19,175 nt of DNA from DATEJJ01 sp051986465. Lineage in GTDB: Bacteria; Actinomycetota; Actinomycetes; Mycobacteriales; Micromonosporaceae. Positions 14,797-19,175 of the stretch are shown in pieces (within the stretch, counting starts at the first letter, position 1; each line of letters opens with the position of its first letter). The notes beneath the pieces are model-generated. The model did not search any database. It saw nothing but the letters and a program-made list of their open reading frames with translations, and had not been told where the DNA came from. The translations under genes were made by a program, and so were the position numbers. Where the stretch lies: contig JBPYFB010000617.1 in NCBI GenBank assembly GCA_051986465.1, positions 1 to 19,175 of the forward strand, read 5' to 3'.

Positions 14797-14925
14797 ATGA
14801 GTCCAGAGGTCAACCAGCAGGCCGCACGGCGCCCACGCCTGGACAGCGAACAAGGATTGCTGCTCATGGTCGGCATCTTGGTATTGCTGGGAGCCGCGGC
14901 GATGATGGCGGTCTCCGGTTGGTGA
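14797..14925 (+). CDS. 42-residue single-pass membrane miniprotein
   Basis: A short gene with a very good ribosome site (GGAGGAGG, seven bases before the ATG). The product has a charged, hydrophilic N-terminus (MSPEVNQQAARRPRLDSEQG, 20 residues), then one hydrophobic helix from about residue 21 to 39 (LLLMVGILVLLGAAAMMAV) and ends SGW. No lipobox or cleavage site is obvious, so it is probably a membrane-anchored miniprotein with the basic end inside. It sits alone between a divergent GNAT gene and a convergent dehydratase gene (16 bp between stops). I do not recognise a family. The upstream gap 14652-14796 should carry its promoter; GGGTAATCG near 14739 is a possible but weak -10. Confidence 0.65.
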   Translation: MSPEVNQQAARRPRLDSEQGLLLMVGILVLLGAAAMMAVSGW

Positions 14926-14941
14926 CACAGGCGCGCGGCGC

Positions 14942-16027
14942 TCAGGCCGCGCGGAACTGCTCAGCGTCCGCGTCCTTGAGCGTCAGGCCGTTTCCGGTAC
15001 GGGTGGGGTCGGGTCCGACCGCACCACCCACCGGTGGCAGTACCCCGTCGAAGAGCAACCGCTCGACCCGTACATGGTCGGCGAACCACTCGATGTGCGC
15101 CAGCCGCGGCACGGCGGCGCAGACGTGGGCGTGCAGTTGTGGCGCGCAGTGCGCGGAGACGGGTACCCCGAAGCTGTCCGCGACCGCGCAAGCCGCCAGG
15201 AACGCGGTGTACCCGCCGCAGCGCGTCGCGTCGACCTGCAGGCAGTCCACCGCGCCCGCCGCGCACATGAGCCGGAAGTAGCGGGGATCCGTGCCGTACT
15301 CGCCCGCCGCGACATCGGGCGCCACGCCGGCCCGCACGAGCGCGAGCCCCGCGAGGTCGTCCGAGGAGACCGGCTCCTCGAACCAGCGCACGCCGAACTC
15401 CTCGGCGGCGTGTGCCACCCGGATCGCCTGCTTCACCGTGTACCCGCCGTTGGCGTCGACGTACAGCTCGACGTCCGGCCCGATCGCGTCCCGGGCGAGC
15501 GCGATGCGGTGCAGGTCGCGCTCCTCCCGCTGACCCCAGTCCTCGCCAATCTTGATCTTCACGCGCGGGATGGCGTCCTCCAGCACCCAGCCGAGCAACT
15601 GCTCCCGGGTCTGCTCGTCGCGCAGGCTGGTGAAGCCGCCACTGCCGTATACCGGTACCCGCTCCCGCACCCGGCCGAACAGCGCCGCCAGCGGTACCCC
15701 AAGCACCCGGGCCTTGAGGTCCCACAGCGCCGTGTCGACCGCGGAGATGGCCAGGGTGACCAGACCCGGCCGCAACGCGTTGCGGGCGGCCACGGCCATC
15801 GCGGCGGCCGCGCCCGGCACGTCCATCGGGTCGCGCCCGTTCACGTGCCGCGCGAGCAGGTCGGCCACGACGCGCACGGCGGCGGCCGGCCCGTAGCTCC
15901 AGCCGATCCCGGTGTGCCCGTCGGCGCTCGCCATCACCACGATCGCCGTGGTCTCATCCCAGGTGAGTGTCCCGTCCGCCTCCGGCTCCGGCGTGGGGAC
16001 CGTGTACGCGCGGGCGTCCAGCTTCAT
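14942..16027 (-). CDS. Enolase-superfamily acid-sugar dehydratase or racemase (MR subgroup)
   Basis: A 361-residue protein with a capping domain (to about 120) and a barrel with a complete set of active-site residues: KIKIG with K157 and K159, metal ligands D191 (DANGGY), E217 (EEPVSSDD) and E243 (AAGEYG), and H293 in SAHCAPQLHAH. A catalytic His at the end of the barrel with KxK places it in the mandelate racemase-type group, most of whose members dehydrate sugar acids. It is clearly distinct from the fucD of the other operon and lacks its signature segments. ATG at 16027 follows GGAGG four bases upstream and overlaps the stop of a six-codon minicistron. It lies downstream of a FAD/Fe-S hydroxyacid dehydrogenase gene, so both probably act on one acid-sugar or hydroxyacid route. 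Substrate unknown. Confidence 0.88.
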   Translation of the reverse strand: MKLDARAYTVPTPEPEADGTLTWDETTAIVVMASADGHTGIGWSYGPAAAVRVVADLLARHVNGRDPMDVPGAAAAMAVAARNALRPGLVTLAISAVDTALWDLKARVLGVPLAALFGRVRERVPVYGSGGFTSLRDEQTREQLLGWVLEDAIPRVKIKIGEDWGQREERDLHRIALARDAIGPDVELYVDANGGYTVKQAIRVAHAAEEFGVRWFEEPVSSDDLAGLALVRAGVAPDVAAGEYGTDPRYFRLMCAAGAVDCLQVDATRCGGYTAFLAACAVADSFGVPVSAHCAPQLHAHVCAAVPRLAHIEWFADHVRVERLLFDGVLPPVGGAVGPDPTRTGNGLTLKDADAEQFRAA

Positions 16028-16044
16028 CGCGCCTCCGGCTTCAT
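16024..16044 (-). other. Six-codon minicistron (MKPEAR) in front of the dehydratase gene
   Basis: Between the dehydrogenase stop (16061) and the dehydratase start (16027) there is AAGGAGCG-ATG at 16044, which reads MKPEAR and stops at a TGA overlapping the dehydratase ATG (ATGA). It has a stronger ribosome site than most genes here. The last codons of the dehydrogenase (MPEAR-stop, then AAGGAG) resemble it, so the unit may come from a short tandem duplication. It may pass ribosomes on to the dehydratase; translation is not proven. Confidence 0.4.
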
Positions 16045-16060
16045 CGCTCCTTAGGTAGGC

Positions 16061-19015
16061 TCATCGGGCCTCTGGCATCCCGAGTGTCCACTCGGGATGG
16101 TCGCCGGTACGCTCGCCGCGCACCGCGCCGGCCAGCGCCTCGGCCAGGTGCACCGCACGCCGGCCGGTACCGGCGTCCTCGATCTGGTACCGGCAGGAAA
16201 ACCCGTCCGCGAGCACCAGCGTGTCCTCGGGCGCGTCGCGCACCGCGGGCAGCAGCACCCGCTCCGCGCAGCCCAGCGAGACGTCCCGGTGCTGCGGTGT
16301 CATGCCGAAGTCGCCAGCGAGCCCGCAGCATCCCGAGTCGAGTACGGTCGCGTCCAGCCCGACCCGCTCCATCGTCTGGCGGTCCGCCTCGAAGCCGAGC
16401 ACCGCGTGTTGGTGGCAGTGCGTCTGTACGATCGCCTTCGGCCGGGCTCCGTCCTGTGTGGACAGTTGTGGGGCGAAGTCCGGCACCCGGTCGGTGAGCA
16501 GTTCGGCGAGGGTGGTGGCCTGGCTGCGCAGCCGCTGCGCGTCGAGGTCGGAGCCGAGCAGTTCGGTCGCGTCCGAGCGCAGTACCGACGTGCAGCTCGG
16601 TTCCAGCCCCACCACGGGCAGGCCGGCGCGCAGGTACGGCGCGATGGTACGCAGGCTGCGCCGCAGTACCCGCTTCGCGGTGGCGAGCTGCCCGGTGCTG
16701 ATCCACGTCAGTCCACAGCAGACAGTCCTGGGCGGCGTGACGACCCGGAACCCCGCCGCCTCCAGTACGGTCACCGCGCTCGCCGCGATGTGCGGAGACA
16801 GGCTGTTGGTGAAGGTGTCCGGCCACAGCAGCACGGTGCCCCGCGCTCCGGAGCCGCGCGAGCCGCGGCGGCGGTACGCGTCGGTGAAGCGGCGCGGCGC
16901 GAACCGGGGTACCGCGCGCTGGGTATCGATGCCGGCGAGCGCCTTGGCCACGGTACCCACGCCCGGCGTACCGGTCAGCGCGTTGGCGAGGAACGGGGCG
17001 GGCGCGGCGAGCCGGGCCCACAGCGGAAGCCAGCCAAGCGCGTAGTGCGACCGGGGGCGCAGCCGCCCCTTGTAGTGGTGGGCGAGGAACTCCGCCTTGT
17101 ACGTCGCCATGTCCACATTGACCGGACAGTCGCTCTTGCAGCCCTTGCACGCCAGGCACAGGTCGAGCGCCTCGTGCACGGCCGCGCTGCGCCACCCGTC
17201 CGTGATGATTTCACCGCGCAGCATCTCGTAAAGTAGGCGAGCGCGGCCCCGGGTGGAGTGGATCTCCTCCCGGGTCACCATGTAGCTCGGGCACATCACG
17301 CCGTCCCCGCCGTGCCGCCGGCACTCCCCCACCCCGAAGCAGCGGGTGGTCGTACCCGGGAAGCCACCGCCGTCGTCCGGGTACGTGAAGTGGGTGGCCG
17401 GGTTGCCCGGCGCGTACTGCGCACCCAGCCGCAGGTTGCGGTCGAGCGGGTACGGGTCGACCACCTTGCCGGGGTTCATCCGCCCGCGCGGGTCGAAGAT
17501 CGCCTTGAACTCCTCGAAAACGCCGACCATCTGGTCGCCGAACATGATGGGCAACAGCTCGCCGCGGGCCTGCCCGTCCCCGTGCTCGCCGGAGAGCGAG
17601 CCACCGTACGAGGCGACCAGCCGCGCGGCGCGGGTCACGAACGACCGGAAGTCGGCCACGCCCTTCGCGGTCACCAGGTCGAACGGGATGCTGTTGTGCA
17701 CGCAGCCGTGTCCGAAGTGGCCGTAGAGGGACGTGCTGGGGTACCCGAACTCGTCCAGCAGCCGGCGAAGCTCGCGCAGGTACTCGCCGAGGCGCTCGGG
17801 TGGCACCGCGGAGTCCTCCCAGCCCGGCCACGCGTCGGGGAAGCCCGACACCCGGGAGGTGGCACCCAGCGCCATCTCCCGTACCGAGTCCATCTCCTTG
17901 ACGTGCTCCGGGTCCCGGAAGACCCGCGTCGTCTCGGCGTCCAGCGCGGCGAGCAGGTCGTCGAGCCGGTCCGGTGCCACCTTCACCATCAGCCAGGCGC
18001 CCGCCGCCGGGATCTCGTGCAGCGCCACCGGGTTCATCCGGCGGTCCCGCTCGTACTCGATGAGCCGGTGGTCGATCCCCTCCAGGATGTACGGCGCGCA
18101 CCGGTTGACCGCCGCCACCCGGTCGCCCGCGGTGGCGATGTCCGGGTACCCGGCGAGCACCAGCACCTGCTCGCCCGGGGACGGCAGCAGGTCCACCTCG
18201 GCGCGCAGGACCGTCACGCAGGTGGACTCCGAGCCGACCAGCGCCCGCGCCAGGTTGAAGCCGTTCTCCGGCAGCAGGGCGGGCAGGTTGTACCCGGAGA
18301 TGCAGCGCGGGATGTCCGGGAAGCGCTCCCGGATCGCGTCCGCGTACCGGTCGCGCAGCTCCCGTACCGCCCGGTAGATCTCGGCCGGGCGCCCACCTCC
18401 CTCCACAATGGACGCGTACTGCGCGTCCGAGGTGGGCCCCACCCACATCCGGGTGCCGTCGTAGGTCAGGATCTCCAGGCGCCGTACGTTCGCGGCGGTG
18501 GTACCGGCCCACTGCGCGGTCGAGCCGCACGAGTTGTTGCCGATCATCCCGCCGAGCGTGCAGTGGTTGTGCGTGGCCGGCTTGGGCCCGAACACCAGCC
18601 CGTGACCGGCCGCCGCGGCGTTCAGCTCGTCGAGGACGGTGCCCGCCTGCACGACGGCGGTACGGGAACCGGGGTCCACGGACTCCACCCGGTTGACGTA
18701 CTTGGCGAAGTCCAGCATCACCGCCTCGTTGCAGCACTGGCCGCCGAGGCTGGTACCGCCGCCGCGGGACAGCAGTGGCGCGTCGTACCGGTGGCAGGCG
18801 GCGACCGCGGCTACCACGTCCTCGATGTCGCGCGGCACCACGACCGCGATCGGTACCTGCCGGTAGTTGGAGGAGTCCGTCGCGTACGCACCCCGGCTCG
18901 CGGCGTCGACCCGGACCTCGCCGCGCACCGTCCGGCGCAGCGCGCTCACCAGCTTGTCGACGTCCACTGTGGAGCGTGCGGGTACCGTCGGAGTGGGCAG
19001 GGACACCGAGACCAT
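16061..19015 (-). CDS. FAD-linked oxidase fused to Fe-S/CCG module (D-2-hydroxyacid dehydrogenase type)
   Basis: A 984-residue fusion of a VAO-type FAD dehydrogenase and a GlpC/LutA-like Fe-S subunit, as in YdiJ-type D-2-hydroxyacid dehydrogenases. Residues about 55-195 form the FAD domain (LLSRGGGTSLGGQCCN, GGMIGNNSCGS); about 235-520 the substrate domain with GHFGHGCVHNSIPFD and SLSGEHGDGQARGELLP. Next comes a cysteine set C559, C565, C575 (CFGVGEC...MCPSY), then a 4Fe-4S motif CLACKGCKSDCP with C620, C623, C626 and C630. Two CCG motifs follow, C766-C767 and C896-C897. No membrane segment is obvious; electrons probably pass to quinone or a partner protein. ATG at 19015 follows AGGTGA. It could oxidise D-lactate, 2-hydroxyglutarate or a sugar-derived 2-hydroxyacid; neighbours suggest the last, but this is inference. 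Confidence 0.93.
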   Translation of the reverse strand: MVSVSLPTPTVPARSTVDVDKLVSALRRTVRGEVRVDAASRGAYATDSSNYRQVPIAVVVPRDIEDVVAAVAACHRYDAPLLSRGGGTSLGGQCCNEAVMLDFAKYVNRVESVDPGSRTAVVQAGTVLDELNAAAAGHGLVFGPKPATHNHCTLGGMIGNNSCGSTAQWAGTTAANVRRLEILTYDGTRMWVGPTSDAQYASIVEGGGRPAEIYRAVRELRDRYADAIRERFPDIPRCISGYNLPALLPENGFNLARALVGSESTCVTVLRAEVDLLPSPGEQVLVLAGYPDIATAGDRVAAVNRCAPYILEGIDHRLIEYERDRRMNPVALHEIPAAGAWLMVKVAPDRLDDLLAALDAETTRVFRDPEHVKEMDSVREMALGATSRVSGFPDAWPGWEDSAVPPERLGEYLRELRRLLDEFGYPSTSLYGHFGHGCVHNSIPFDLVTAKGVADFRSFVTRAARLVASYGGSLSGEHGDGQARGELLPIMFGDQMVGVFEEFKAIFDPRGRMNPGKVVDPYPLDRNLRLGAQYAPGNPATHFTYPDDGGGFPGTTTRCFGVGECRRHGGDGVMCPSYMVTREEIHSTRGRARLLYEMLRGEIITDGWRSAAVHEALDLCLACKGCKSDCPVNVDMATYKAEFLAHHYKGRLRPRSHYALGWLPLWARLAAPAPFLANALTGTPGVGTVAKALAGIDTQRAVPRFAPRRFTDAYRRRGSRGSGARGTVLLWPDTFTNSLSPHIAASAVTVLEAAGFRVVTPPRTVCCGLTWISTGQLATAKRVLRRSLRTIAPYLRAGLPVVGLEPSCTSVLRSDATELLGSDLDAQRLRSQATTLAELLTDRVPDFAPQLSTQDGARPKAIVQTHCHQHAVLGFEADRQTMERVGLDATVLDSGCCGLAGDFGMTPQHRDVSLGCAERVLLPAVRDAPEDTLVLADGFSCRYQIEDAGTGRRAVHLAEALAGAVRGERTGDHPEWTLGMPEAR

Positions 19016-19016
19016 G

Positions 19017-19030
19017 GGATCACCTGATCC
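19017..19030. promoter_or_regulatory. Palindrome over the ribosome site of the FAD/Fe-S gene
   Basis: GGATCA-CC-TGATCC is a perfect inverted repeat covering the AGGTGA ribosome site just before the ATG at 19015. It could bind a protein or hide the site in mRNA. It is short, so chance is possible. The 45-bp gap to the upstream gene holds no other clear signal. Confidence 0.3.
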
Positions 19031-19060
19031 TCAAGGGAAGAGCGGCTGCGCCGCGCTGGC

Positions 19061-19175
19061 TTATGATCGAAGCTGCTCAATCTTGTCCTTGAACAGGGTG
19101 GTGGCGATCGCGGCCTTGTTCGGCTGGCCGCGCAGGAACGCCGTGCCGAACTTCTTCGCCTGCTCGTAGGTCACC
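19061..19175 (-). CDS. C-terminal fragment, possibly a TPP-dependent (pyruvate-oxidase-like) enzyme
   Basis: Only the last 37 codons are in the window, ending in TAA at 19061-19063. They read VTYEQAKKFGTAFLRGQP and then NKAAIATTLFKDKIEQLRS. The pattern of a T-x-E-Q-A helix followed by a small loop with G-x-P and a final charged helix recalls the C-terminal tail of actinobacterial thiamine-pyrophosphate-requiring enzymes of the PoxB/acetolactate-synthase type; this is recollection from a short piece and may be wrong. It is on the same strand as the FAD/Fe-S dehydrogenase, 45 bp upstream of it, so it is probably the preceding gene of the same operon. Confidence 0.55.
   Translation of the reverse strand, partial: VTYEQAKKFGTAFLRGQPNKAAIATTLFKDKIEQLRS

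Noticed and set aside
14652..14876. N-terminal extension of the GNAT frame
   Set aside because: It overlaps the divergent miniprotein gene and its ribosome site, while ATG 14651 has an excellent Shine-Dalgarno.
16041..17195. 384-codon minus-strand frame inside the FAD/Fe-S gene
   Set aside because: Same-strand shadow in another frame; no domain, Arg/Gly/Ala-rich, while the 984-residue frame carries the FAD, Fe-S and CCG motifs.

Overview
This is high-GC DNA that looks actinobacterial. The signs are strong G/C at third codon positions, many GTG starts, start/stop-overlapping operons, a probable leaderless promoter and hairpin terminators without U-tracts. The gene families and the GAGCGAAGCGAGG-type intergenic repeat suggest Micromonosporaceae, but that placement is inference. 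I see no rRNA, tRNA, CRISPR array, transposase, integrase or phage gene. The window is accessory metabolism, carbohydrate uptake and signalling.

Region 1 (1-6437, minus strand) is one tightly packed operon, transcribed from about 6470 leftwards: FAH-fold hydrolase, L-fuconate dehydratase (fucD), SDR dehydrogenase, sugar-binding lipoprotein, double-domain sugar ABC ATPase, and an RbsC-like permease that runs off the left edge. It reads as import plus non-phosphorylative catabolism of L-fucose or a related deoxysugar: fuconate is dehydrated, the keto-deoxy acid is oxidised, and the diketo acid is cleaved to pyruvate and lactate. No lactonase or regulator is in view. Gene junctions overlap by 4 or 8 bp, except SDR/binding protein (46-bp gap with its own Shine-Dalgarno) and binding protein/ATPase, where a repeat-like segment of about 113 bp sits between two copies of a 14-bp direct repeat. 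A duplicated operator-like site overlaps the promoter.

Region 2 (6664-9864, plus) is a large secreted penicillin-acylase-family N-terminal-nucleophile hydrolase with a C-terminal F5/8 type C (discoidin) domain. A group of perfect palindromes (9890-9980) separates it from the convergent region 3.

Region 3 (10030-12743, minus) is a two-gene signalling operon: a FIST sensory protein and a GAF-GGDEF diguanylate cyclase, overlapping by ATGA.

Region 4 (12862-14925) holds a probably leaderless dienelactone-hydrolase-family gene coupled to a small conserved-looking protein (plus), a strong terminator hairpin, a GNAT acetyltransferase (minus), and a divergent 42-residue membrane miniprotein (plus).

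Region 5 (14942-19175, minus) is a second catabolic operon: the 3' end of a possible TPP-dependent enzyme, a 984-residue FAD/Fe-S 2-hydroxyacid dehydrogenase, and a second enolase-superfamily acid-sugar dehydratase preceded by a six-codon minicistron. Its substrate is unknown.

Two word-level signals cut across gene boundaries: an 11-bp near-palindrome (TCCACANTGGA) with six exact copies, and a large excess of GGTACC. Both occur mainly inside genes and look like genome-wide DNA signatures rather than features of single genes.
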